64,000 bases of DNA from contig JAQJVL010002559.1 of assembly GCA_035578905.1 (NCBI GenBank), positions 1 through 64,000 on the forward strand, read 5' to 3'. Origin of the DNA: Stictocephala bisonia. Taxonomy: Eukaryota > Arthropoda > Insecta > Hemiptera > Membracidae. A program made the translations under genes and the position numbers. Below are positions 22,937-33,649 of the stretch, piece after piece. Positions within the stretch are counted from its first letter, which is position 1. Each line of letters starts with the position of its first letter. The notes beneath the pieces were generated by a model. That model saw only the letters and a list, made by a program, of their open reading frames with translations. It did not search any database and was not told where the DNA came from.

Positions 22937-24820
22937 CTACGGCCAAGGGCAAAGAAGGCATTGGAAGTAGAAAAATATAAGTTCAGAAGGGTCAGAACTT
23001 TAGTGACAGGTGAAATAAACTGGCGGTGCACCAACCGGACATGTGCGGTTTCAATTAAGACAAACAGTGCTATCACATCGATGAAGACTGAGCCGGGTGC
23101 ACATAATCATGACCCACTGGATGTAAATACAATTTCTTCGCCCTCTGCCTCTGAACCTTTGACTCCCAGAACACCGAACGCTTCAATGCAGTCTCCAACA
23201 GATGATTTTAGTTCTGTAGAGACAATGTCGGCGTGTTCGTTAGACAGCCATACGCCTTCTTTTACGGAGCTAGTATCCCTATATGTAAAATTAACTCCTG
23301 ACCTTCTAAAATTCCCCCATATGGAGGAAGAAAATAAGTACCTTTGGCAGAGACTAGCTGAGCTAACTTACCTAAAAGAAGCTCTGACAAATAAGGCAAT
23401 CTCTCTAGAAAAGCAAATTTTTGATCTAAATCTAACCACTCATGCAACGGAAAAAGTTTCTATTGCCACACAAACTTGTGAAATTGCCATAGTGGAATCC
23501 GAAGGAGCTTCTCAAGAAAAAGAACAAGTCTTGAAGGTCAATTTATATAGATATGCGGAGAAAACAACTATTTCTACTCAGACGTACGAAGATGTGGTTG
23601 AAGTCTTGGAAAGTAGTGATCAGGATTTCATTTTAGATGATGCGAAAAGTCAACCAAGCAAGGTATCAGACAATTTAGTAAAATCCCGAACAGAGGGGAA
23701 AACAAAGAAAACACATCTTAATCCTAAAGCAACGGGGACGGGTTAGTATATGCTACCCGATGACGACATTAAGTTATATCTGAACCAAATAATTGCTCCG
23801 AAGAGTACGCTTTTGCTGGATCCCACGGTCAGTCACTTGCTGAAGAGGATTAAAAGTCAGAAGGATATAGCTGAGCTGAGGAGATGCAAAGGTATTGACA
23901 AGTACGATTTCGTCATAGCTCCGGTGAATGACCGTATGGACGAAAGGAAAGAAGGCGGATCTCACTGGTCTCTCCTGGTGTATTGCCGGAGGATAAATAC
24001 TTGCTACCACTTGGACAGCCTGCACCCACAGAACCGAAGACATGCGCAGCTACTGGCAGCACAGCTGAGTGGGGACCCTTTGGTGCGTGTGCAGCCGATT
24101 CGGTGTCTCCGGCAGAAATCAGGTGTTGAGTATGGCGCTTACGTGCTACACTTCGCTGATTTGGTGTGCTCCATGATCCGTAATAAGCTGCAAATTGACG
24201 AAAGTCAATGTTACTTGCAAACATTTTCAGTGCACCAAATTTATCAGTCAATAGTCGAACTCAAAAACGCTAGTGTACAAAAGGATAAAGAACCCAATAT
24301 GATAAAGAAGAGTACTATTGTTTTGCTGTCGGACAGTCAGAGTTGAGATCTTCGGCGCCTGGTGCAGAGTAAAGTTGGTGGCAACGGGTATGTACACAGC
24401 GTGATAAAATCTAACGCCCCTCTGAGAAATGTTATAAGTGACCTTGCTTACGAGTGCTCAAAACTAGGGGGTAACGACCATGTGATTGTCATAGGTGGAA
24501 CCAATGATGTCGACTCCAACCACAATTTTGACATTAAAAAATATGTAAAAGAAATAGCGGATAAAACAAAACACACCAATGTCACATTGTGTCCTATTCC
24601 TTTTCGTTACAACAAGCCTGAGTTAAATTATTTTATTAGAAAACTAAATGTCGAGCTTGCAGTAGAAGCACTTAAATATAACCACTTAAGTGTAATTTCT
24701 CTTTCACATTTGATTAGGAACCTTTACACGAGGCATGGCCTCCATTTTAACAAATCTGGAAAAGAGAAACTGAGTGGTTTGATTGTAAATACCTTAAATA
24801 ATGAACATAATTTAAACTAA
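22937..24820 (+). pseudogene. LINE copy B, ORF1: FLYWCH finger, coiled coil, Ulp1-like, SGNH
   Basis: One frame of about 620 codons broken only by TAG at 23744 and TGA at 24344. Domains in order: a FLYWCH-type zinc finger (YKFRR...WRCTNRTC...HNH, residues ~5-50 after 22961); a Glu/Leu-rich coiled coil (~120-160); a Ulp1/C48-like protease (FVIAPVND, GGSHWSLLVYC, HLDS at 23930-24030) whose catalytic-Cys position reads Tyr in VEYGAYVLHF; and an SGNH esterase (VLLSDSQS, VIGGTNDVD, RHGLHFNKSGK). The upstream in-frame TAA at 22934 and lack of an ATG suggest 5' truncation. ORF1 proteins bind element RNA. The protease and esterase roles here are unknown. ORF2 follows 95 bp downstream. Confidence 0.75.
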
Positions 24821-24896
24821 TTAGTTATGACAAAGAAAAACATTCTGCTTTAACAGATCACAAACCACACCCAAAAGTAATTAGTCCTTATAGTGT

Positions 24897-24914
24897 TTTT
24901 TTTTTTTTTTTTTA
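24897..24914. repeat. Poly-T run between LINE ORF1 and ORF2
   Basis: About 18 consecutive T residues lie immediately before the ORF2 endonuclease frame. Confidence 0.9.
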
Positions 24915-24915
24915 A

Positions 24916-27689
24916 GATATTCACCTCAAAATTATTCATTTAAATGTTCAATACTTAAGAGAGAAAATTGATTCAATCAATATATTTTTAGATATGGAGA
25001 AGCCAGACGTGCTTGTCTTAAGCGAGCATGGTTTAAGAGTAGAAGAATTGTATTGTATAAATTTTCATGAATATCATGTAGTATCTGATTTTTGTAGATG
25101 TATTCATAAGAGTAGCGGGGGAATTGTTATTTTGTGTAAAAGTAATATAAACGTAAGATAATTAAATTTAAGTAAATTCTCCAGTGAAATGAAGTTCGAA
25201 TCGGTAGGTATTGAGATAGTAGTTGCTGATGACGAGAATTTAAATTTGTTTGGAATTTACAGGCCACCTTGCTATTCGAATATATATAATTTCTTCATTA
25301 ATTTTCATAATATGATGTCAAGGATTTTCTCGAATAGTAAAAAAGCTTGTTTAATTTTCGGAGACCTAAATATCAACTGGATGAAATCTAATAATGTTAT
25401 GAATAGATTAAATGATTTAATGAGTGAATTTAATTTAATACAACATGTAAACTCACCGACGCGAGTAACGGGTTCCTCTTCAACTCTAATTGATCATGTT
25501 TTATCAAACTTCGACCATAATTTCGTTCGTGTGGAAGTGACAAGTACTGGTTTGTCCGATCACTTCGCCCAGACAATAACTTTCACTTTCCGCGACTGCT
25601 CCCCGCTCACCACCTCGTCGTCACAAAACGTTAGCGAGTATATGCACAACACCTGCATAAGAAATTTAAACACTTTAAACAATTTTTTAACCAAAGAAAA
25701 TTGGGGTTTTCTGAATTGCCATTCAAACAACTCTGAAGACAAATTAGGGGAATTCTTAAATGCTTTTAACTATAATTTCTCAATAGCCTGTCCTATAAAG
25801 GTTAAGCGGAAACCCACAAAGAGCAATACAAAGCCTTGGTTAACAAAAGGTTTTCGTATATCTGCCCAAATGCTAAAAGAACTTGTTTTTAAACGGAAAA
25901 TAACAAACTCCATGGCATTTATTGATTATTATGAAAGGTATAAGCAAACTTACCGCAGAGTATTAAAAGCTGCTAAGGACAAACACTGGTATGACCGTTT
26001 GAGCAAGAGTGATAATAAATCCAAATATGCCTGGAAGATAATTGACTCGGACAGAAGGGTGAAACCAATTTCACATCCCGTAGACATTCCAACCCCTGAT
26101 GATTTTAATAGTTATTTTGCAAGCGTTGGCAAGCAAAAACAAGCTATGATTACGGAGCCATTGTTACGTTCGGCAATGGACATTAGTTGTCCTCATACTC
26201 TCTACCTCAATCCCACAGACCCGCATGAAATTTATAAAATTATTATGAACTTAAGAAATTCAAATTCTGCCGGTTATGATGGAATCACCCATAGGGTTAT
26301 CCACCATTGCGCTAGTTTCATTTGTGAGCCTCTTTCAGAAATAATAAATTCTTCATTATCGCAAGGTATATTTCCACATGACTTAAAAATGGCTATTATC
26401 CGACCAATTTATAAAGACAGTATTTCAAAATTACCGGAAAACTGGCGCCCTATAGCAAATTTTTCAACCTTCTCCAAAATTTATGAGCATGTTTACGCTC
26501 GTAGACTTATTGATTTCCTATTCAACTACAACTTATTGTGTAGTGAACAATTTGGCTTTATTAGAGGCAAAAATACAACTGATGTGTTGATAGATTTCGT
26601 TTCGGTGGCCGTAAATGCTCTAGACGATAAGTACAAATCAATAGGAGTTTTCCTTGATTTGCAAAAAGCATTTGACTGTTTGGATCACAATATCCTGTTT
26701 GATAGACTGTTCACATTGGGTTTGTGAGGAGTGCCTTTAGACTCGATTATGTCATTTTTGCAAAATAGGACGCAAATTGTGGAAGTAAATAACATAAAAT
26801 CTAAAAGTATCGATTTAAATTGCGGCATTCCTCAAGGTACGATACTAGGTCCGATAATTTTTACGTTGTATACAAATAGTATAACGACTGTTTTCCCTGA
26901 CCTTAAGATGACAATGTATGCGGATGATATTGCAATAGTTTTAAAAAATAAATATATTGAAAACTTGGAAATTGACAGTTTCCTAAAGTTAACAAATCTG
27001 TATCAGTACCTGAATAGCAATAATTTGCACGTTAATCCTAATAAAACAAATTTTAATATTTTTCAAATAACAAAACATTTGAGATGGACCCTTTAATAAT
27101 CTTGAATAATTTTGAGCTACCGTTTGTAAGTGAGTGTAAATATCTAGGACTAATTTTAGATAAGAATTTCTCGTGGCATCCACATATAGATTTGTTATGT
27201 TCTAAGTTGTCATCCCAATTATTCCTTCTCACTAGGTATGCAAAATTGAAGAATGTCTTTCTCATGAGGCTTATATATTTCTCTCTCATAGAATCTAGGC
27301 TTAATTATGGCATCCTCCTTTGGGGTTCAGCATCCAATTCTTTGCTTTTAAGAGTATTTCGGTTACAGAAAAGAGCAATCCGTATAATGGCTGGATTAAT
27401 AAACGCGAATCTTGCCGTGAATTTTTCAAATCGTTTCAAATTTTACCCTTGCAGTCCAGGAGCAGATGTGCATACTCATAATACGCGGCAACGACATCAG
27501 CACAGACCGGCACAGCATCGGCTTCAAATTGCGTCTTACCTACCTCAAAATATTGGGCCAAAATTGTTTAATAAATTGCCAAATTTGATTAAACTCGAAG
27601 AAAGACCTAGAAAATTTAAAGCTTTCCTAAAGAAATACCTAGTTCAAGGAACCTTTTACTCGGTGGAGGAGTATTTGTCAGGTGATTGA
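24916..27689 (+). pseudogene. LINE copy B, ORF2: endonuclease and reverse transcriptase
   Basis: A frame of about 925 codons with two stops (TAA near 25159, TGA at 26725) and one frame change near 27075. The EEP endonuclease shows LNVQYLREK, VLSEHGL, YRPP, GDLNIN, DHVLSN and TGLSDH. The reverse transcriptase shows GYDGI, NWRPI, GVFLDLQKAFDCLDH, GIPQGTILGP and the catalytic YADD at about 26918. The C-terminal YGILLWG block follows. It is of the CR1/Jockey type with no RNase H. It lies right after ORF1 of the same element, giving a nearly complete but dead LINE of about 5 kb. Confidence 0.85.
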
Positions 27690-27890
27690 TTTTGCTTTTA
27701 TTTATGTAATATATTTAATAATAACGCCAATGTAGTACATATTGTGATTATATTAGTCAGTTAATATGAGTTAACATAACTATCAACATATATATGATGA
27801 ATACATAATTATTGTAATTATATGACTTTTGTAATATAATTTTTAAATTCTCAAACTACAAATAAATGATTTTAATTTGATTTGATTTTC
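27690..27890 (+). repeat. LINE copy B 3' UTR and tail
   Basis: AT-rich tail ending in AATTTGATTTGATTTTCATT, a short TTTGAT-type repeat rather than poly-A. This is typical of CR1/L2-like LINE ends. Confidence 0.6.
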
Positions 27891-28707
27891 ATTTTGATTT
27901 TGATCGACTTCTCCATTAAGAGCCCCTCTTATAGTCTCCTCTCTGGTCTTAAGCCATCTTTTGGATTGAGAGATACAATATTTACATTTACACGAGAGTA
28001 TAATGGCTCCTCTTCAATGATAGATAATATCTTTACAAATATCTTACCTAACCAATTTGCATCCTGAGTACTAATTACAGGCATATCGGACCATCATGCA
28101 CAAATTTGCAATTTTTACAGTAAAGTTCCGATCATAAACAAACCAGTATTTAAACTGAGCCGTTCCTTTACTCATGACAATATTAAACTGTTCAGCAACC
28201 TTCTTCAAAGAGAGACTTGGGAGGGTGTTTATAATCTCAACTCTATCGATGACAAATTTAAAATATTTATTTCTACTTTGGCTTATTACTTTGACCTAAT
28301 TTTTCTAGAAAAAAGGACTAAAAGTAAAAGCAAAAAGACATATTAAAAGGTGGTATTGAATTTGGATCTTTTTGGTATGCGTGAGAGAGTGATCTTCATG
28401 TATCAGTTAACAAAACATCTTCATTCAACTAACACCCTAAAAAAAAATTACTTGGCACTGAAAACAAATTTAGAACAGAAATATATTCTTTCAAAGCTCC
28501 TCTAATGCTTAAAACTATTGAGAACAGTCGTAACGTTCAGAGAGCTGTATGGAATGTTGTGAACGAGAATAGGCCTGGTAAGTCTACAAAACCGTTTAGT
28601 AGGTTCTTAATCTTAGAACTTAGGCTTAAGCGGCCGGTGTCTTAACTAGAATCTACAGTTTCCGGTGACAACCGCGTCAAGGTACTATCTACAATATTTA
28701 CAAGAAG

Positions 28708-28750
28708 ACCAGACGTTTCGCCCATACTGTGATGTGGCATCCTCAGTGGT
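28708..28750 (-). ncRNA. Hammerhead-like motif, minus-strand copy
   Basis: Mirror copy of 28774-28816, with the same core letters on the opposite strand. See the plus copy for details. Confidence 0.4.
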
Positions 28751-28773
28751 TTCTCTGAGACAGTCTCAGAGAA

Positions 28774-28816
28774 ACCACTGAGGATGCCACATCACAGTAT
28801 GGGCGAAACGTCTGGT
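28774..28816 (+). ncRNA. Hammerhead-like motif, plus-strand copy
   Basis: In order: ACCA, then CTGAGGA (core CUGANGA), GCC pairing with GGC, GAAA, CGTC and TGGT. ACCA and TGGT can pair as stem I, and stem III would be minimal, as reported for hammerheads of Penelope-like elements. Stem II needs one unpaired U after the CUGANGA box, so self-cleavage is doubtful without testing. Confidence 0.4.
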
Positions 28817-30735
28817 CATCTTGTAAATATTGTAGATAGTACCTTGACGTGGTTGTCACCGGAAACTGTAGATTCTAGTAGGTTCTTATTGAAAATGAGA
28901 AGAATGAAGTTCTCGAAGATCCACAAAAAGTTGCCAATTTCTTTAAAACCTTTTTTACAGACGTAAGGTCACGCCTACAGAATGGCCAACCTACCCCTGA
29001 TTGATTGTTTGCCTCGTTGAAACAAATACCATCAACTTTTGCTCTGTTCCCCACTGACGAATGAGAGTTAATGTCCGTAATAACATCACTAAAAACCAGC
29101 AACTCATCAAGCAAAGACCAAATATCATCTAAATTACTCAAATCCTGCTCTATTTCTCTCGTACCACCACTTACTTATCTTATTAATGAATCATTCGAAT
29201 CTGGTAAATTCCCTCCATTCTTAAAATTTGGCATGGCTAAACCTATACCAAAATTCAAAAGTTCTAAGAAAACCAGATGATTTTAGGCCTATTACTATTT
29301 TATTAACCTACTTAAAAGTTTTCGAACAAGTTTTTCTAAACCGATTATTATCTTTCCTGCATTTAAACAACTTTATTTCTTCTAAACAATACGGATTCAA
29401 GAAAAATATGTCCACTCTCAATGCAATGTTTGACTTTATAAGATATGTCTCTACCTCCAGGGATCTCCATACTGTGGGTATATTTCTCGACCTAAGAAAG
29501 GCTGTCGTCATTGTTAATCATACACTACTGTTGAATAAGTTGGAATATCTGGGATTTAGGGGGAAAACCTTTGACTGGATATCTTCTTATTTGCTGAACA
29601 GAAAGCAAGTTGTTTAGGTACCCTACATTGACTGTTCTGGTTGTCTTCGGGTCTTTGAATATAATTTGTCATTTGTTCAAACAGGGCTGCCTCAGGGTTC
29701 CATTCTGGGCCCTATACTGTTTCTTCTGTTTATCAACGATATTACTAGTTGTGTTTCGTCCAAAAACCTGTTCTATTTGCTGATGATACCTCCATCACTG
29801 TAGCAAATAAATATTTAGATCAACTAGAGGTTGCTGCGTTCACAAAAGGAAATTCTCTTGTTCAGTGGATGGTCGACAACCTTTTGTTTGTAAATTAAGA
29901 CAAGACAAAAATAAGTAATTTTTCAAATCTAGTTCTGTTGCTCAAAATAACAACTATTTACTCTTAGGAGACACTTTCATTGAATCCAGTGCTAGTAATA
30001 ATTTTCAAGGAATAGTTTCTGACGCTAAACTTAAATTCCAAGAGCATATTATTAAATTATCAAAAACATTAAATAGTTGTCTATTCCTCCTTCGCAGACT
30101 ATCTTTTTATTCCAATAGTAGAATGCTGCTGCTTGCTTATCATGGGTGTTTCATACCTCACCTGTCCTACGGTATTCTAATTTGGGGTTATGAAAGCTCT
30201 CACACAAAGAAATTGTTTGTAATTCAGAAGAAAGTAATAAGAATCATTCTGGGGATGGGACGTTCATCAACTTGCAGAGGCATCTTTCGAGCGAACGATC
30301 TCTTAACTTTTTTTAGCATTTATATATATGAATCATTAATATTTCTAAAGAAAAATATAAATATTTTTCCTTTGCCCTCACCAACCAACCATATGCTTAG
30401 GAGTACACAGTCATGCTCATTAACTATTCCTGGCCATTCTTCTTCTAATTTAAAAAAAAACAGGTTTACTATTAATGCATCAAATTATTTAATAAACTGC
30501 CAACAGGATTAAAGGGAGAACCAAATTTACCCAGATTTCAAAAGAATCTCAAGGCACTTCTTATTGAAAAAGAATACTACAGTCTAGTGGAATATTTTAA
30601 TGACAATATGTAGTTCGGTAACCAATTGTTTTTAATTATTAAATGCATTCATAAGCTCATTTATTTCAATTTAATGTGATGATGTTTGTTATGCAATTAT
30701 TTTGTCAATAACAATAAAGATATTTGACTTAATTT

Positions 30736-31013
30736 GATTTAATTTAATTATGTTTAATGTAACTTCTATTGAACTTTCTTAATGATTTAGGAATAATCAA
30801 TCTATAGTCATAATACAGTAAATAATTTTCAAATAATATGTCACCTCTGTATTTGTAAAAGTGTTTAATCTCTCAATCTTCAACTTTTGAAGGCCATTCA
30901 TAGTTACATAATATTATTTTTTTATCCAGGCTTAAGTAATTTTTAGTTTCAGTTTTATTTAATCAAATCTTTCTTGGCTTAAATTTACTACATATTTTCC
31001 AATGTAATGTAAG
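30736..31013. other. Spacer between LINE copy C and the adintovirus-like element
   Basis: AT-rich. A TAATGT hexamer at 31005-31010 recurs at 50702-50707, just beyond the other end of the element, as a possible target duplication. Confidence 0.4.
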
Positions 31014-31067
31014 TAGTGGAATTTGCCAGTGGTGGCTCAGATGAATCAAATGGATTGATAGGTGAGT

Positions 31068-31125
31068 TTTGTGACGTCACGATGACATCACAATGATGTC
31101 ATGGTGACGTAGGTTAGTACGTTAC
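31068..31125. promoter_or_regulatory. TGACGTCA cluster in the left terminal repeat
   Basis: TGACGTCA, ATGACATCA, TGATGTCA and GTGACGTA follow each other within about 50 bp. The right repeat has the same cluster at 50601-50645. The words match ATF/CREB sites, which are known in adenovirus terminal repeats. Function here is inference. Confidence 0.55.
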
Positions 31126-31170
31126 AGGGATAGTATGTGGGTCAAAGTCATCACTGTACTTTTTGAAAAA

Positions 31171-31208
31171 GGCTTCTTGGACAGAACGACTGCTCTGTCC
31201 AAGAAGCC
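31171..31208. repeat. Perfect hairpin in the left terminal repeat
   Basis: GGCTTCTTGGACAGA (31171-31185) pairs perfectly with TCTGTCCAAGAAGCC (31194-31208) around an 8-base loop. It is conserved in the right repeat at 50506-50543. It lies just downstream of the ORF's end. Confidence 0.85.
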
Positions 31209-31300
31209 CCTTTCTTTTACTTTAGTTAAAATATTAAAATTTTTATAATATGTACATCTTACAGACTAAACCTACTGTAACAAAACTACTTAGTGCTGGC

Positions 31301-31729
31301 TCAGGATCTGGGTGATATGTTCTCCTTGTCTGAGTCGTCTTTGAGTATATCAACCCTGAAGTCCTCTGTAGAGCTTGCAACTTCTTCACTCTCCTTCACC
31401 TGCCTCATTACTGCATTGTACATCTTCTCCCCACTTTCGTCAGCTCCGATGTGGTCTAGTAACTTAAGAAAGTCGTCTTGGCGATGTAACACATCGCTAA
31501 AAATGCAATAAATAGGTCCGAAAATTGTCTCAGGGTTCAACCTCATATAGTGAGTAAAATGCTGACCATATCGTGTAGTCTCTGTGTCTGTACACTTCAT
31601 CCGGAATTTTGTATTTTCAATACTCTGAGCAATCTCGCCCATACGGTTCAACAGCTCCAACGCAGCAGGAGTCCAAAAAGACTTTGCAAACCTTAGCTCA
31701 AGCACAACCAACTCTGTATTTGTATTCAT
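31301..31729 (-). CDS. Terminal-repeat ORF, left copy (unknown function)
   Basis: A 142-codon ORF counted from the Met shared with the right copy; the open frame continues upstream to an ATG at 31795. It starts MNTNTELVVLELRFAK and ends in an acidic Ser-rich tail (DDSDKENISPRS). The middle holds a Cys-containing GPIYCIFSDVLH block. It is transcribed toward the element's left end. The same protein is encoded in the right repeat (49985-50428), and a diverged paralogue lies just inside (32147-32562). Compared with the right copy it stops eight or so codons earlier. I do not recognise the family. Conservation of the frame in both repeats argues it was a real gene. Confidence 0.6.
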   Translation of the reverse strand: MNTNTELVVLELRFAKSFWTPAALELLNRMGEIAQSIENTKFRMKCTDTETTRYGQHFTHYMRLNPETIFGPIYCIFSDVLHRQDDFLKLLDHIGADESGEKMYNAVMRQVKESEEVASSTEDFRVDILKDDSDKENISPRS

Positions 31730-31971
31730 TGCTGCGTAGATGTGCGGCTTTCGAGTGTTGGTGTGCGAGTTATATGAAACAGCAACGCACCACAATAGAC
31801 AAAAAGGGGGTATGATAAAAAGTATGAAAAAAAAGTTAGATTAATTTCAACACGTTGACCTCTGTCATCGACAAACTTTCTTAAATCCGATTCAGGTATT
31901 CTATGATATCTTTTATTTAAATATTCTTTAACTATTCTGTAATACTTCCATTTTCTTGAAGTTTCTAAAAG

Positions 31972-32094
31972 TCATAAATATAGGCAAGCGTCGCAAAAAT
32001 GTTTTGGTGAAAGTCCTCCACAGTTTTCTCTAGCATTAGGACAATCCTTACCCAGAGGACAGGAATAATAACTAAGCTCACCACCCACTACCAT
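31972..32094 (-). pseudogene. Small Cys-rich ORF
   Basis: Forty codons from the ATG at 32094 to TGA at 31972, with five Cys and one His in the pattern C-x5-C-x6-C-x8-HFC-xx-C, suggesting a zinc site. The same frame is open beyond the stop for another ~45 codons, so the original protein was longer. It lies between the left terminal repeat and its paralogous gene. No family recognised. Confidence 0.35.
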
Positions 32095-32146
32095 ATTAAT
32101 AAAATATATTGGTCGCTCGCATCCTTTATATAAGCTAAATCCACTG

Positions 32147-32562
32147 TCATTCCGCAGATCTCATCCATAATTTCTTTACTCGTACTACTGGTTCTTCGTC
32201 CTTTTTCTTCTCTACTTCTGATTCACCACCTTTTATATATCCAATCAATCGTTTATACAAATCTTCTTCACATTCACTGGGGCCAAGGCTTTCAAACAAT
32301 TTAAAAAATTTGTATTCATCACGTTTTATGTTTTTGCAAACGCAGCAATCGGGGCCTACATTTCTATTGGGATTTACCCAAAGACATTCGATAAAATGTA
32401 CACCATGTCTAGAGATGGTCACCTCAATACACTTAAAGCGTATCTTCCTGTCCTCAATGTTCTGGGCTAACTCTTGGTCATCATGTTAAGAACAGTTGCA
32501 CACTGCGGAGACCAGGTGGGTTTGCAGAACCGTAATTCAATCATAACCATGTAAGTATTCAT
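32147..32562 (-). pseudogene. Paralogue of the terminal-repeat ORF
   Basis: Two frames, 32562 to about 32467 and about 32490 to 32147, together follow the terminal-repeat ORF from end to end: a MNTYMVMIELRFCKPTWSP start, a RHGVHFIECLWVNPN block aligned with the repeat's RYGQHFTHYMRLNPE, then GPDCC. A CEEDLYKRL block precedes a Lys/Glu-rich tail. A frameshift near 32470 breaks it. It contains more cysteines than the repeat copies. It faces the same direction as the left copy, so a tandem duplication of this gene family preceded or accompanied its capture into the repeat. Confidence 0.6.
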
Positions 32563-32645
32563 TTTTGGTTTTGTACTACGTGACCAACACAGTTGAATGT
32601 AGAAAATGGAATGTTGTAAAATGAACGTATACTTCATTTTATACC

Positions 32646-33536
32646 TCAAAGTGATGATGTGACGTCATGCGGTCTTTTCCTAAAGTGTTCTTCTGACTCA
32701 TCTTCTTCCAATATCTTTTTATTAATTATCTTATCCCAAACTAAATAGTTTGTGTTTGTTATACCTAACTCTGCAGACCTTTCTGAAGATCGATGAATAC
32801 AATCAAATATTGCTGAAGATAACCGTTCCAATTGTACCTCATGATTCGTGATATATCTTGCAACATAATCTTTTAATACCTTTACATTAACGGCGTCACC
32901 ATCATCTTTAGAATCAAATACATGAACAATTCTATAATCTCTAGCATCATAATGACTCTTAGCTTCAAGTGTTCTTGTTAAGTCTAACACCTTTAGCGTT
33001 CGTAAAATGACAGCTTCCCCGTCATAAATAGGGTCTTGAAAATTGCTCAATTTTTTATTATCAAACGTCCAATGGTCACTATGTTGTCTTGGAATGTTTA
33101 ATAATACATATTCCATATTAACAGCATCTGTAGGTAAAACAGGATTACCAAGGTTTCTAAGCAATTTCCCTTGTATATCAATGTCTCCATCAGGAAAAGT
33201 CCTTTTTAAGGAAGACCTATTAAAAAACCCATAGTTGCAGCATCCGAATTTAAGACTGGATCACGCAACTCTCTTATAAATTTGTTATTAGCTGAAAATT
33301 GCATATCAGAAGTCCTTTTTAAACTATACTACTGTACAAATTGCATATTTGCCACATCATTCTGTAGAAGGGTTGTGGAAACATTTCTAATAGTTCTGTT
33401 TTTAGCATCACAATGATCGTTTATATCTGATAATGTAGACAATTCTTTTGCACATAAGTGGCATTTACAACGTTGTGGGCATCAGACTGGTTCTTTGCTA
33501 CACTCTGGTCAAATTGACCAAACTTGTTCACACTCA
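32646..33536 (-). pseudogene. Fibre-like protein of the adintovirus-like element
   Basis: The ATG at 33536 opens MSVNKFGQFDQSV. After frame changes and a stop near 33320, the reading continues to an intact 172-codon ORF ending at 32646. Repeated words of the type LGNPVLPTDAVNMEYV and LRDPVLNSDAATMGFL resemble the shaft repeats of phage and viral tail fibres. A spike or fibre role is inferred from these repeats. A TATA box (GTATAAAAAAG) lies about 40 bp upstream of the ATG. Confidence 0.5.
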
Positions 33537-33564
33537 TACTGGCACTATAACCTTTCCATTGGAA

Positions 33565-33605
33565 CAAGCTTTTTTATACAAGACGGAAAATAGGTCAAGG
33601 TCACC
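33565..33605 (-). promoter_or_regulatory. Probable promoter of the fibre-like gene
   Basis: On the minus strand TGACCTTGACC (33603-33593) is followed about 15 bp later by TTGTATAAAAAAGC. The same pairing of GGTCAAGGTCA with a TATA box occurs at 41834 and 46134. Confidence 0.5.
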
Positions 33606-33649
33606 CAAACGAGTATTTCAAATATAAAGTTTATTTTCCACAGTTTCAA

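Larger units (their letters stand above)
28610..28875. mobile_element. Inverted-repeat insert with 13-bp target duplication
   Basis: The LINE sequence TAGTAGGTTCTTA occurs on both sides (28597-28609 and 28876-28888). Between them, 28648-28762 and 28763-28876 are nearly exact reverse complements meeting at the palindrome GAGACAGTCTC. The arms carry the CTGAGGATG...GGGCGAAACGTC word seen at ends of Penelope-like elements and in hammerhead ribozymes. The first ~38 bp of the insert are outside the palindrome. No protein is encoded. Confidence 0.8.
27891..30735 (+). pseudogene. LINE copy C, 5'-truncated ORF2
   Basis: It joins the tail of copy B without a spacer, starting inside the endonuclease (SMIDNIFTN, then GISDHHAQ at about 28083). 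Reverse transcriptase blocks follow in changing frames: FRPITILLTYLKVFEQ (29282), GIFLDLRKA (29490), GLPQGSILGP (29690), ADDTSIT (~29775) and YGILIWGYES (30171). It ends in ATTTGACTTAATTTGATTTA near 30720. Many frame changes are present. A separate inverted-repeat element is inserted at 28610-28875. Confidence 0.75.
31014..31830. repeat. Left terminal inverted repeat
   Basis: Matches 49883-50700 in inverse orientation along its length, including the terminal AGTGGAATTT, a TGACGT cluster, a 15-bp-stem hairpin, an outward-facing ORF and the inner AGACAAAAAGGGGGT block. The two repeats have diverged visibly, so the insertion is old. Confidence 0.9.
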
